A stretch of DNA of 64,000 bases from Mycobacterium sp. (GTDB lineage: Bacteria > Actinomycetota > Actinomycetes > Mycobacteriales > Mycobacteriaceae), in contig JAKFVT010000005.1 of the NCBI GenBank assembly GCA_021732005.1, forward strand, positions 17,407 to 81,406, read 5' to 3'. The translations under genes were made by a program, and so were the position numbers. How positions within the stretch are numbered: position 1 is the stretch's first letter; each line of letters opens with the position of its first letter. Below, one piece after another: positions 1 through 7,442 of this stretch. The notes beneath the pieces were generated by a model, which had not been told where the DNA came from, did not search any database, and was given only the letters and a program-made list of their open reading frames with translations.

Positions 1-570
1 CTGTTCGACCAGCAGCACGCCGAGGTCGCCGCGGTTTGTGAGCGCGGTGATCGCCGCCTCGATCTCGGCGACCACCGACGGCTGGATGCCCTCGGTGGGT
101 TCGTCGAGGATCAGGATCGTGGGGCTGGTGATCAGTGCCCGCGCGATGGCCAGCTGTTGGCGCTGGCCGCCGGAGAGCAGACCGGCGCGACGGGTCAGCA
201 ATTCCTTGAGCGCGGGGAACAGATCGAGCTGTTCGTCGATCAGCTGCTTGCCTCGTTTGCGGCCGTCGGCGACGACCTGAAGGTTCTCGGCGGTGGTCAG
301 CTGGCCGAAAGACTGCTGACCCTGCGGCACATAGGCCAGCCCGCGGGCCACCCGGGCGTTGGGGCGCAGTTTGGTCACGTCCTCGCCGTGCAGCAGGACC
401 TGGCCGGCGCTGCATTTCAACAGCCCGACCGCCGCGCGAAGCAAGGTCGTCTTGCCTGCCCCGTTGTGGCCCATCACCGCGGCAACGCCGTCGGAAGGCA
501 CCTCGATGCTGACCGAGTGGATGACCTGAGAGCGTCCGTATCCGGTGCGGACATCGATGAGCTGCAACAC
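1..570 (-). CDS. urtE: urea ABC transporter ATP-binding subunit UrtE (partial, C-terminus outside window)
   Basis: This is the second ATPase of a LivF-like urea importer. Reading down from 570, the first 190 codons contain a Walker A motif (GHNGAGKT), an ABC signature (LSGGQRQQLAIARAL) and a Walker B motif (LILDEPTEG), all in the expected order. The start is a GTG at 570-568 that shares one base with the urtD stop (TAGTG), so the two genes are translationally coupled. The frame stays open to base 1, where the C-terminus is cut off by the window edge. Order after urtA, B, C and D, plus the EGIQPS stretch after Walker B typical of UrtE/LivF proteins, supports the subunit call. A branched-chain amino-acid LivF is the alternative, but the operon as a whole favours urea. 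Confidence 0.9.
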   Translation of the reverse strand, partial: MLQLIDVRTGYGRSQVIHSVSIEVPSDGVAAVMGHNGAGKTTLLRAAVGLLKCSAGQVLLHGEDVTKLRPNARVARGLAYVPQGQQSFGQLTTAENLQVVADGRKRGKQLIDEQLDLFPALKELLTRRAGLLSGGQRQQLAIARALITSPTILILDEPTEGIQPSVVAEIEAAITALTNRGDLGVLLVEQ

Positions 571-1370
571 TATTCGCTTGCCTCCAAGTCTCCGGCCGCG
601 GCGGTGCCCAGGTAGACCTCCTGCACCTTCGGATTGGCCTGGACCTCGGTGACCGACCCTTCGGCAATCACCTGGCCGCGGGCCAGCACCGTCACCGACG
701 TCGCGAACGCCCGCATGAAGTCCATGTCGTGCTCGACGACCACGACGGTGCGCGAGGACCCGATGCGGCGCAACAGGTTTCCGGTCTCCTCGCGTTCCTC
801 ACCGCTCATTCCGGCGACGGGTTCGTCGAGCAGCAGCACGTCGGCGTTCTGCACCAGCAGCATGCCGATCTCCAGCCACTGCTTCTGGCCGTGCGCGAGC
901 ACACCCGCCGGCCGGTCGGCCAGATCCGACAGGCCGATGGTCTCCAACGCCTCCTCGATGGCAGGCAGCACCCCGTGCCGCCTGCGCAGCAGCGTCCACC
1001 ACGACCGGCCCGCGCCGGCGGCGATGTCGAGGTTCTGCAGCACGGTCAGCTGCTCGAACACGCTGGCAGTCTGGAAGGTTCGCCCGACACCGAGCCGGGC
1101 GATCTGGTGAACCTTCTTGCCCAGCAGATCCACGCCGGACTTGTTGATCGACCCGGTGGCCGGCACCAGGCCGGTGATCGCGTCGATGACGGTGGTCTTG
1201 CCGGCCCCGTTGGGGCCGATGAGGAATCGCAGGTCACCCTGGAACAGGGTGAGGTCGACGTCGTTGACCGCTTTGAATCCGTCGAAATCGACGGTCAGAC
1301 CGCGGACTTCGAGGTATTCGGTGCCCATGCCGACATTGCCGCCGGCCACCGGTTCGGCGAGTTCGGTCAT
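570..1370 (-). CDS. urtD: urea ABC transporter ATP-binding subunit UrtD
   Basis: This 266-residue LivG-like ATPase powers urea import with UrtE. Walker A is GPNGAGKT near residue 50, the ABC signature is LAHGQKQWLEIGMLL near residue 175, and Walker B is VLLLDEPVAG. AHGQKQWLEIGM is characteristic of UrtD. The ATG at 1370-1368 overlaps the urtC stop by four bases (ATGA). The frame is open much further upstream, but that extension runs through urtC in another frame and has no protein logic, so I rejected it. The protein acts at the inner face of the membrane. Confidence 0.93.
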   Translation of the reverse strand: MTELAEPVAGGNVGMGTEYLEVRGLTVDFDGFKAVNDVDLTLFQGDLRFLIGPNGAGKTTVIDAITGLVPATGSINKSGVDLLGKKVHQIARLGVGRTFQTASVFEQLTVLQNLDIAAGAGRSWWTLLRRRHGVLPAIEEALETIGLSDLADRPAGVLAHGQKQWLEIGMLLVQNADVLLLDEPVAGMSGEEREETGNLLRRIGSSRTVVVVEHDMDFMRAFATSVTVLARGQVIAEGSVTEVQANPKVQEVYLGTAAAGDLEASE

Positions 1371-2473
1371 GGTGCCGCTCCCACGGTCTCGGCTTCCGTT
1401 CGTCGCACATCGCCGGTGGGCGGGACGGCCTTGGTGCGGCGGCGCCGGCGCAGCAGCGCCCCGACTCCGGCCAGGCCGGCAGGGAAGAAGCCGACGACGA
1501 CGATGAACAGCAATCCCTGGGCGTAGGTCCACCCGGACGGGAACCGTTCGGAGAACGCGGTTTGCGCCCACGCCACACCGATGGCGCCGAGAATCGGTCC
1601 GAGCAGCGTGGTGCGCCCGCCGATCGCGACGCCGATCAGGAACGCGATGGACGGCACGACGCCGACTTGAGCGGGCGTGATGAATCCGATGATCGGCGCG
1701 AAGAGGGCACCGGCGATGCTGGCGAACAACGCGGCCGCGGTGTAGGCGACGACCTTGATGGTGGCCGGGTCGTAGCCGAGGAAGCGGACCCGTTCCTCGC
1801 CGTCGCGTACCGCGACCAGGAGTTCGCCGTAGCGGCTCTGCATCAGCTGGCGCACCACGGCCACCACCACCAGCAGCGTGCCGGCGGCGATAAAGTACAG
1901 CATCTGCCGGTTCACCGGGTCGGAAAGCCGGAACCCGAAGAACGTCCGAAAGCCGTTGAGCCCGTTGCTGCCACCCAGGGTCGACTGCCCGACGAGCAGG
2001 ATCGCCAGTGCCGCGGCCAGTGCCTGGGACAGGATCGCGAAGTAGGCGCCCTTGACGCGGCGCTTGAACACGCCGAGTCCGAGCAGCGCGGCGATGCCGG
2101 TCGGGATCACCACGATCGCCGCCATGGTGAAGGCCGCCGACGAGAACGGCTCCCAATACGACGGCAGCGCAGGAATCCCCGCGATCTGCATGAAGTCCGG
2201 CACCGGCTGTTTGCGGATCTCGGCGTCGGCGATCTTGAGATGCATGCCCATCATGTAGGCGCCGAGACCGAAGAACACACCCTGACCGAGGGTGAGCATT
2301 CCGCCGCGGCCCCAGGCCAAGCCGATGCCTGCGGCCACGATCGCGTAGCACAGGTACTGGCCCAGCAGGCCGAGCCGGAAGCTGGTCAGCATCGCGGGTG
2401 CGACGCCGAACAGTATGACGGCCGCGACCGCGAAGCCCGCCCAGGTCTGCCACCTGCCGACAAGGGCCCTCAT
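1367..2473 (-). CDS. urtC: urea ABC transporter permease UrtC
   Basis: This 368-residue LivM-like membrane permease forms the urea channel with UrtB. The sequence is dominated by hydrophobic segments from residue 12 onward and includes the family-like stretches AIVAAGIGLAWGRGGMLTLGQGVFFGLGAYMMGMH and AKVAYFAILSQALA (the latter approximate), with a GFITPAQVGVVPSIAFLIGVAIGGRTTLLG block near residue 250. The basic C-terminus (RRRRRTK) follows the last membrane span. The gene overlaps urtB by four bases upstream and urtD by four downstream, so the operon is tightly coupled. Length matches UrtC proteins. Confidence 0.92.
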   Translation of the reverse strand: MRALVGRWQTWAGFAVAAVILFGVAPAMLTSFRLGLLGQYLCYAIVAAGIGLAWGRGGMLTLGQGVFFGLGAYMMGMHLKIADAEIRKQPVPDFMQIAGIPALPSYWEPFSSAAFTMAAIVVIPTGIAALLGLGVFKRRVKGAYFAILSQALAAALAILLVGQSTLGGSNGLNGFRTFFGFRLSDPVNRQMLYFIAAGTLLVVVAVVRQLMQSRYGELLVAVRDGEERVRFLGYDPATIKVVAYTAAALFASIAGALFAPIIGFITPAQVGVVPSIAFLIGVAIGGRTTLLGPILGAIGVAWAQTAFSERFPSGWTYAQGLLFIVVVGFFPAGLAGVGALLRRRRRTKAVPPTGDVRRTEAETVGAAP

Positions 2474-3354
2474 ACCAAACTCCTTGTCCGCACGGTGAAC
2501 AGCCCTTGCGGGCGCGCCTGCAGGAAGATCACGATGACGACGAACACGATGACCTTGGCCAGCGACGCGGTGGTGCTGTACTCGATGAAGGAGTTCATCA
2601 AGCCGAGTGCGAACGCGGCGATCACCGTGCCCTTGATCTGGCCGAGCCCGCCGACGACGACCACCAGGAAAGCGTCGATCAGATAGCTCTGGCCGATGGT
2701 GGAACTCGTGGATCCGATCAGGGTGAGAGCGACGCCGGCCACACTGGCCAGTCCCGAACCGATGAAGAACGTCGTGATGTCGGTTCGCCGGCTCGAAATA
2801 CCGCTCGTCTCAGCCAGATCGCGGTTCTGTACGACGGCCCGGATACGCCGGCCCATCGGGCTGAGCTTGAGCACGGCGGCCAGCACGGCGACGCAGACCA
2901 CGGCCAGCACCAGGATGAAGATGCGGGTCTTGGGCACCACCGCGCCGAGGATCTCCACACCGCCCGACAGCCATGCCGGTGCGGTGACGTTCACCGCGGG
3001 CGCGCCGAAGATGCTGCGCGCGGCCTGCTGCAGGATCAGCCCGACGCCGAATGTCACCAGCAAGGTGTCCAGGGGACGGTCGTACATCCGCTGGATCAGC
3101 GTGACTTCCAGCAGCACCCCGAGCAGGCCGCCGACCACGAATCCGACGACCAGCGAAACCAGCAGTGATGCACCGGCATTCGAGATGACCTTCTGCACCA
3201 CAAACGCTGTGTAACAGCCGACCATGATGAATTCACCGTGCGCCATGTTGATGACGCCCATCTGGCCGAACGTCAGCGACAGCCCCAATGCGGCCAGCAA
3301 CAGGATCGAGCCGAGGCTCAATCCCGTCGCCAGCTGTCCGACAAGGACTTCCAT
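2470..3354 (-). CDS. urtB: urea ABC transporter permease UrtB
   Basis: This 294-residue LivH-like permease pairs with UrtC. The N-terminus (GSILLLAALGLSLTFGQMGVINMAHGEF, residues about 15-42) is the classic UrtB/LivH signature; the MGVINMAHGE core is very conserved. Several further membrane spans follow, with a conserved VVVVGGLGQIKGT loop near residue 230. It lies 34 bases downstream of the urtA stop and overlaps urtC by four bases, consistent with co-transcription. Compared with some bacterial UrtB proteins of about 500 residues that carry an extra N-terminal domain, this is the short form. Confidence 0.92.
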   Translation of the reverse strand: MEVLVGQLATGLSLGSILLLAALGLSLTFGQMGVINMAHGEFIMVGCYTAFVVQKVISNAGASLLVSLVVGFVVGGLLGVLLEVTLIQRMYDRPLDTLLVTFGVGLILQQAARSIFGAPAVNVTAPAWLSGGVEILGAVVPKTRIFILVLAVVCVAVLAAVLKLSPMGRRIRAVVQNRDLAETSGISSRRTDITTFFIGSGLASVAGVALTLIGSTSSTIGQSYLIDAFLVVVVGGLGQIKGTVIAAFALGLMNSFIEYSTTASLAKVIVFVVIVIFLQARPQGLFTVRTRSLV

Positions 3355-3388
3355 GCTGTTTAGTTTCCCGTCGCTCCGCTCGCCGGGA

Positions 3389-4651
3389 CTAGCCCGACAG
3401 GCCCTTGGCCCAGGGGTAGGACTTCAGGTACGGATCCGGGGTGATCGGGCCGGGGGACTCCCAGATCGTGTAGATCAGCCCATCGGGATGGATCTCGCCG
3501 ATCCGCGCGGTCTTGGTGATGTGGTGATTTTCGCCGTCGATGGTGACCAAACCCTCCGGGGCGTCGAAAGTCACGCCGGCGCAGTTGTCCTGAATCGCCT
3601 TGACGTCGAACGACTTCCCCTTCTCTACGGTGTTCTTCCACAGGTAGACCGAAACGTAGGCGGCTTCCATCGGATCGGAGGTCACCCGGTTTTGCCCGTA
3701 CTTGTCCTTGAAGGCCTTGACGAACGCCTTGTTCACCGGATTGTCCAACGTCTGGTAGTAGTTCCACGCGGTCAGCTGGCCGGCGATGTTCTGCGCGCCG
3801 ATGCCCTGGACCTCCTCCTCGGCGATCGACACCGAGACCACCGGCATCTTCTGAGGCGTGAGCCCCGCGTTGGTGTACTCCTTGAAGAACGCCACATTGG
3901 AGTCGCCGTTGAGGGTGTTGAACACCGCACCGGCATTCGACGAACGAACCTTGTTCACGATCGTGGAGAAGTCCGTCGAGCCGAGCGGGGTGTAGTCCTC
4001 GCCCTTGATCTCGATGCCGTTCGCCGCGGCGTACGCCTTGATGATGCGGTTCGCGGTCTGCGGGAACACATAGTCGCTACCCACCAGGTACAGCGACGTG
4101 ATGCCCTTCTCCTTGAGGAAGTCCAGGGCCGGGACAATCTGCTGGTTGGTGGTGGCGCCGGTGTAGAAGATGTTCTTGCTCGACTCCAGACCCTCGTATT
4201 GCACGGGGTAGTAGAGCAGCGCGTTGTTGCTCTCGAAGACCGGCAGCATGGCCTTGCGGCTCGAAGACGTCCAGCCGCCGAACACTGCGGCTACGCAGTC
4301 GTTCTTGATCAGCTTCTCGGCCTTCTGCGCGAACACCGCGGGGTCTGAAGCCCCGTCCTCACCGACGATCTGGACCTGCTTGCCCAGCACACCGCCCTTG
4401 GCGTTGATCTCGTCGACCGCGAGTTTGATCGAGTCACGCACCGTGACCTCGGAGATGGCCATCGTGCCCGACAACGAGTTCAGCGACCCCACCTTGATAG
4501 TGGGCCCGGACGTGTCAACGCATGAATCCGACTTTGCTGTGTCGGTCTCGGTGGCCTTACTGCCGCAGCCGGACAGGATCAGGCCTGCGGTCACCGCCAC
4601 GCCTGTCGCCGCCAAGAACGATCGATTCAATGCGGAGCGCCGGAGATGCAT
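3389..4651 (-). CDS. urtA: urea-binding lipoprotein UrtA (ABC transporter substrate-binding protein)
   Basis: This is the extracytoplasmic solute-binding subunit that delivers urea to UrtBC. The 420-residue product starts with a lipoprotein signal (hydrophobic core then LILSGC, lipid anchor at the Cys), followed by a Ser/Asp-rich linker and a type I periplasmic-binding fold. The segments [43 protein letters not shown] and [12 protein letters not shown] are strongly UrtA-like. I chose the ATG at 4651-4649 because AAAGGG sits about eight bases upstream and the signal peptide then begins at MHLRRS. An in-frame start 42 bases further out would add residues in front of the signal peptide. First gene of the urt operon. 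Confidence 0.94.
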   Translation of the reverse strand: MHLRRSALNRSFLAATGVAVTAGLILSGCGSKATETDTAKSDSCVDTSGPTIKVGSLNSLSGTMAISEVTVRDSIKLAVDEINAKGGVLGKQVQIVGEDGASDPAVFAQKAEKLIKNDCVAAVFGGWTSSSRKAMLPVFESNNALLYYPVQYEGLESSKNIFYTGATTNQQIVPALDFLKEKGITSLYLVGSDYVFPQTANRIIKAYAAANGIEIKGEDYTPLGSTDFSTIVNKVRSSNAGAVFNTLNGDSNVAFFKEYTNAGLTPQKMPVVSVSIAEEEVQGIGAQNIAGQLTAWNYYQTLDNPVNKAFVKAFKDKYGQNRVTSDPMEAAYVSVYLWKNTVEKGKSFDVKAIQDNCAGVTFDAPEGLVTIDGENHHITKTARIGEIHPDGLIYTIWESPGPITPDPYLKSYPWAKGLSG

Positions 4652-4772
4652 AGAGGCCCTTTCATGTTGGGAAAGACAATCATTGGGCCGCAACAGACCT
4701 GATGGCCCCCGAACCCACGGTTGGTGTCGACCCGGACGTTAGGACCAATAAGTTTCTGTGACATATCTGTGT

Positions 4773-4788
4773 GTGACGAACTCGTTAA
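4773..4788 (-). promoter_or_regulatory. candidate GlnR operator upstream of urtA
   Basis: On the minus strand the sequence reads TTAAC-GAGTTC-GTCAC, which fits the actinobacterial GlnR arrangement of two AC dinucleotides nine bases apart (AC-N9-AC). It lies about 120 bases upstream of the urtA start in the 204-base gap between urtA and the divergent secreted-protein gene. A further GTCAC-type half-site lies next to it (minus strand, about 4757-4763). Nitrogen control of urea uptake is known in actinobacteria. The motif is short, so this is only a candidate. Confidence 0.35.
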
Positions 4789-4855
4789 CCTGCTAGTCAT
4801 TCGCTGGATGCCGGCGCAGGCCGACACGGGTAACGATGTCGGTAGCGTGGTCGAT

Positions 4856-5293
4856 ATGGCCGATATGCGAAATGTGACAGCAAGAGTCGGGGCGGCGCTG
4901 GTGTTGGCGGCCGCCGGTGTTGCAGCCACGCACGCCACGTCGAGCGCTGAGCCGGCGCCCGGACATCAGGTGACCTACACGCTCGCGACCGGTGGTACGT
5001 ACGACTTCACGATCACCTATCTGACGGCACAGCCGCCCAGCAAGGACGCCTTCAACGCGGACTCGAACCCGTTCATGAAGCGCGAGACCATCACGGTGTC
5101 GCCGGACGCCCCGTGGGTCTTCCAGACCACTCTTGATGACCCGCAGTGGGCATTCCTGCAGGTGGCGAGCACCACGCACGGCGGACAGGGCGCCCCGAAC
5201 GCGCACTGTGAGGTGTCCATCGACGGCCAGGTCGCCGTCGCCCAGGACGCGCCGTACAGCCCGCAGTGCTACCTGTCGAAGTGGACGTCTTGA
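4856..5293 (+). CDS. small secreted protein of unknown function
   Basis: The 145-residue product has a short N-terminus, a hydrophobic signal segment (VGAALVLAAAGVAATHATSSAEP) and a likely cleavage near Ala-Glu-Pro. The mature part is beta-rich in character and has two cysteines (AHCEV and PQCYL) that could form a disulfide. The C-terminal pattern CEVSIDGQVAVAQDA is reminiscent of the MmpS C-terminal fold ([14 protein letters not shown] in the MmpS protein of this window), but the resemblance is weak. I recognise no named family. Two close ATGs (4856 and 4865) are possible starts. The open frame extends upstream to 4721, but that part lies before the signal peptide and across the candidate GlnR site. 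Confidence 0.75.
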   Translation: MADMRNVTARVGAALVLAAAGVAATHATSSAEPAPGHQVTYTLATGGTYDFTITYLTAQPPSKDAFNADSNPFMKRETITVSPDAPWVFQTTLDDPQWAFLQVASTTHGGQGAPNAHCEVSIDGQVAVAQDAPYSPQCYLSKWTS

Positions 5294-5294
5294 T

Positions 5295-5750
5295 CTAGAG
5301 ACGCTTGCTGAAGAACACGCGGCGAAAGCCGTCCTGACCGGCGCGGTGCGTTTCCGCATAGCCGAACCGCGGATACATCGCGATGTTCTCGGTCATCGCG
5401 GCATTGGTATAGAGCCTGACTTCCGCGAGGTTGGCCTCGCGTGCGTCATCCTCGGCGCGGTGCATCAGTAGCGCCCCGTATCCACGGCTTTGGGCCTCGG
5501 GCGCGACTGCGATGGCGTCGAGCAGCAGGTGGTCCTCCATCACGCAGGTGACCAGGCTGCCGAGCAGGTGCCCGTCGTCGTCGGTCAGCACCCACACATT
5601 GGCGGCGTCGATCAGTGCGGCGCAGTCGGTGTCCATGGGCGCCGGCCGACGCCCGATGCGGGCGACGTACTTTTCGTACGCCCGCTCGGCGAGCTCAGCG
5701 ATGGACGCGACATCGGACGCTATCGCCCGGCGTAACGATGGTTCGGCCAC
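5295..5750 (-). CDS. GNAT family N-acetyltransferase
   Basis: This 151-residue single-domain protein would transfer an acetyl group from acetyl-CoA to an unknown amine. The acetyl-CoA pyrophosphate loop is visible as AVAPEAQSRGYGALLM (Q-x-x-G-x-G/A pattern) near residue 85. It is preceded by the beta4 strand DHLLLDAI and followed by LYTNAAMTENIAMYPRFGYAE, a typical motif B for small-molecule GNATs. Translation begins at GTG 5750-5748. The stop is one base from the stop of the convergent secreted-protein gene. Substrate cannot be inferred. Confidence 0.88.
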   Translation of the reverse strand: MAEPSLRRAIASDVASIAELAERAYEKYVARIGRRPAPMDTDCAALIDAANVWVLTDDDGHLLGSLVTCVMEDHLLLDAIAVAPEAQSRGYGALLMHRAEDDAREANLAEVRLYTNAAMTENIAMYPRFGYAETHRAGQDGFRRVFFSKRL

Positions 5751-5765
5751 TCAGCCACCGTAAGT

Positions 5766-6665
5766 ATGTTGGGAGCGGTGGGCACCTCGATAGCACTCGT
5801 CGGTCCCGGCGCCATCGGTTCTACCGTCGCCGCTGTGTTGCATGCCGCCGGGCATGCGGTGACGGTATGCGGGCACACCCCGCGCGATCACATCGAGGTC
5901 CGGCCCGATGGCAAGCAGCCGATCGTGGTGCCCGGCCCGGTGCTGGCCGACCCGGACGGCATCGACGGTCCGGTGGACCTGGTGTTCCTGGCGGTCAAGG
6001 ATTCCCAGAACGAGCAGGCGGCCGGCTGGTTGCAGCGTCTGTGCGACGAACACACGATTGTCTGCGTCCTGCAGAACGGTGTCGAACAGATCGAGCGGGT
6101 CAGCCCGTTCTGCCCGTCGGCGCATATCGTGCCCGCCGTCGTGTGGTTCTCGGTGGAGCGGCAGCCGGACGGCTGGGTGCGGCTGCGCACCGAAGCGCGT
6201 CTGGTACTGCCCGACAGCGTGGATGCGGAAACCCTTGCGGCGGTGCTGCGTTCGGCGGAGATGATCGTCGAGCTCGACCCCGACTTCATCACCGCGGCGT
6301 GGCGCAAGCTGTTGTTCAACGCACTCGCCGGCTTCATGGTGTTGGCCCGACGGCGATCCGGGATGTTCCGCCGCCCCGACGTCGCGGCTCTTGCGCGACG
6401 CTACCTGGCCGAGTGCGTGACCGTGGCTCGCGCGGAAGGCGCCCGGTTGCCCGATTCCGTCATCGACGAGGTGACCGACATGTTCGCCGCCGCACCAGAG
6501 GATCTGACCACGTCGATGCTCACCGACGCCGAAGCGCGTCGCAAGCTGGAATGGGACATCCGCAACAACGTCATCGTGCGCAAGGCCGCCAGGCACGGGT
6601 TGGAAACGCCCGTCGGTGACGTGCTGGTTCCGCTGCTGGCCGCCGCCAGCGACGGACCCGGCTGA
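5766..6665 (+). CDS. ketopantoate reductase (ApbA/PanE)-like oxidoreductase
   Basis: The N-terminus carries a Rossmann dinucleotide motif (ALVGPGAIGSTVAAVLHAAGHAVTV), followed by VDLVFLAVKDSQNEQAA, CVLQNGVEQ and a C-terminal helical domain with AAWRKLLFNALAG, which contains the conserved Lys and Asn region of the 2-dehydropantoate 2-reductase family. The expected reaction is NADPH reduction of 2-dehydropantoate to pantoate for CoA synthesis, but the family also contains enzymes for other 2-keto acids. The protein resembles M. tuberculosis Rv2573, which lies near aspS there too. The start could be ATG 5766 or GTG 5778; the latter begins directly at the first beta strand. Confidence 0.85.
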   Translation: MLGAVGTSIALVGPGAIGSTVAAVLHAAGHAVTVCGHTPRDHIEVRPDGKQPIVVPGPVLADPDGIDGPVDLVFLAVKDSQNEQAAGWLQRLCDEHTIVCVLQNGVEQIERVSPFCPSAHIVPAVVWFSVERQPDGWVRLRTEARLVLPDSVDAETLAAVLRSAEMIVELDPDFITAAWRKLLFNALAGFMVLARRRSGMFRRPDVAALARRYLAECVTVARAEGARLPDSVIDEVTDMFAAAPEDLTTSMLTDAEARRKLEWDIRNNVIVRKAARHGLETPVGDVLVPLLAAASDGPG

Positions 6666-6685
6666 CCAAGTGGCATCCTGGCCAG

Positions 6686-7339
6686 GTGGGCCTGATTTTC
6701 CGATTGGTCGAGCTGCTGCTCGTGATCGTGCCGCTGGCCGGCGCGATCTACGCCGCGGTCAAGGGCATCTCCGCGATCAGGCGGCAGAACGAGCCGGCGG
6801 CTGAGCCGCCTGCCGCGGCTGCGGACAGCGCGAAAGGCCAAGCGGTGCAATGGCGCACGATCACCCGGGTGATCGACGAACACAACCGGACCGATGCCCG
6901 CTGGCTGGAGTACGAACTCGATGCCGCCAAACTGCTCGACTTCCCGGCGATGACCGACATGCGGGATCCGCTGACGGTGGCCTTCCACCGGGCCAAGTTG
7001 CGTGCCGAACTGTTGCGCCCAGGCAAGGCTGAAGACCTGCTCGACGATGTCGAGGCCGCGCGGCAGTATCTCGACGCCGTCGAGGCGTACGTGACCGCGT
7101 TCGAGGCCGCCGAGAACGAGGCAAAACGGCGCCGGCGCGGTGACTTCTCCCGCCAGGATCAGCAGCGGCTGACCCGGGCGCAGAGCCTGCTGCGGGTGGC
7201 AGCCGATCGCGGCGCCACCCCGCAGGAGCGCGAACGTGCCTACGACCTGGCCCGGGGCGAGCTCGACGGCCTGTTTGTGCTGCCCGACCGGACCACTGCG
7301 GCTCTCGAACGGGGAATCGCCGGGGAGCTCGACGACTAG
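6686..7339 (+). CDS. membrane-anchored protein of unknown function
   Basis: The 217-residue protein begins with one strong membrane segment (residues about 3-24, IFRLVELLLVIVPLAGAIYAAV), then an alanine/proline linker, then a soluble alpha-helical, charged region with heptad-like stretches (AEDLLDDVEAARQYLDAVEAYVTAFEAAENEAKRRRRG, approximate) that may form a coiled coil. I recognise no catalytic motif. The start is GTG 6686, with CAGG just upstream. It lies 20 bases after the ketopantoate-reductase-like gene and is probably co-transcribed. Its helical tail facing the cytoplasm suggests a scaffold or regulator, which is inference only. Confidence 0.75.
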   Translation: MGLIFRLVELLLVIVPLAGAIYAAVKGISAIRRQNEPAAEPPAAAADSAKGQAVQWRTITRVIDEHNRTDARWLEYELDAAKLLDFPAMTDMRDPLTVAFHRAKLRAELLRPGKAEDLLDDVEAARQYLDAVEAYVTAFEAAENEAKRRRRGDFSRQDQQRLTRAQSLLRVAADRGATPQERERAYDLARGELDGLFVLPDRTTAALERGIAGELDD

Positions 7340-7412
7340 TCGAATTCGCTTATGCGGATTGGGTTTATCCCCAGTTTGAGCTTGGTTCACAGCGCGTTCT
7401 GACGGTCAGTTT

Positions 7413-7435
7413 TTGTCGGTGGCGCAACGTAGTGT
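7413..7435 (+). promoter_or_regulatory. PafBC-type (RecA-independent DNA-damage) promoter
   Basis: TTGTCGGTG, eight bases, then TAGTGT matches the mycobacterial RecA-independent damage promoter TTGTCRGTG-N8-TANNNT at every specified position. The -10 hexamer ends at 7435, so transcription should begin around 7442, one base before the ATG at 7443. The message would therefore be essentially leaderless. The same motif stands before the second DUF222/HNH gene (51465-51487). Confidence 0.8.
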
Positions 7436-7442
7436 TTCGCAC

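Noticed and set aside
570..2453. A 627-codon open frame on the minus strand that extends UrtD far upstream
   Set aside because: The extra sequence runs through urtC in a different phase and has Arg/Pro-rich composition without motifs. The UrtD protein begins cleanly at ATG 1370.
7413..7442. Open-frame start of the first HNH gene at TTG 7413
   Set aside because: This codon is part of the -35 motif of its own promoter, so it cannot be translated from that transcript.
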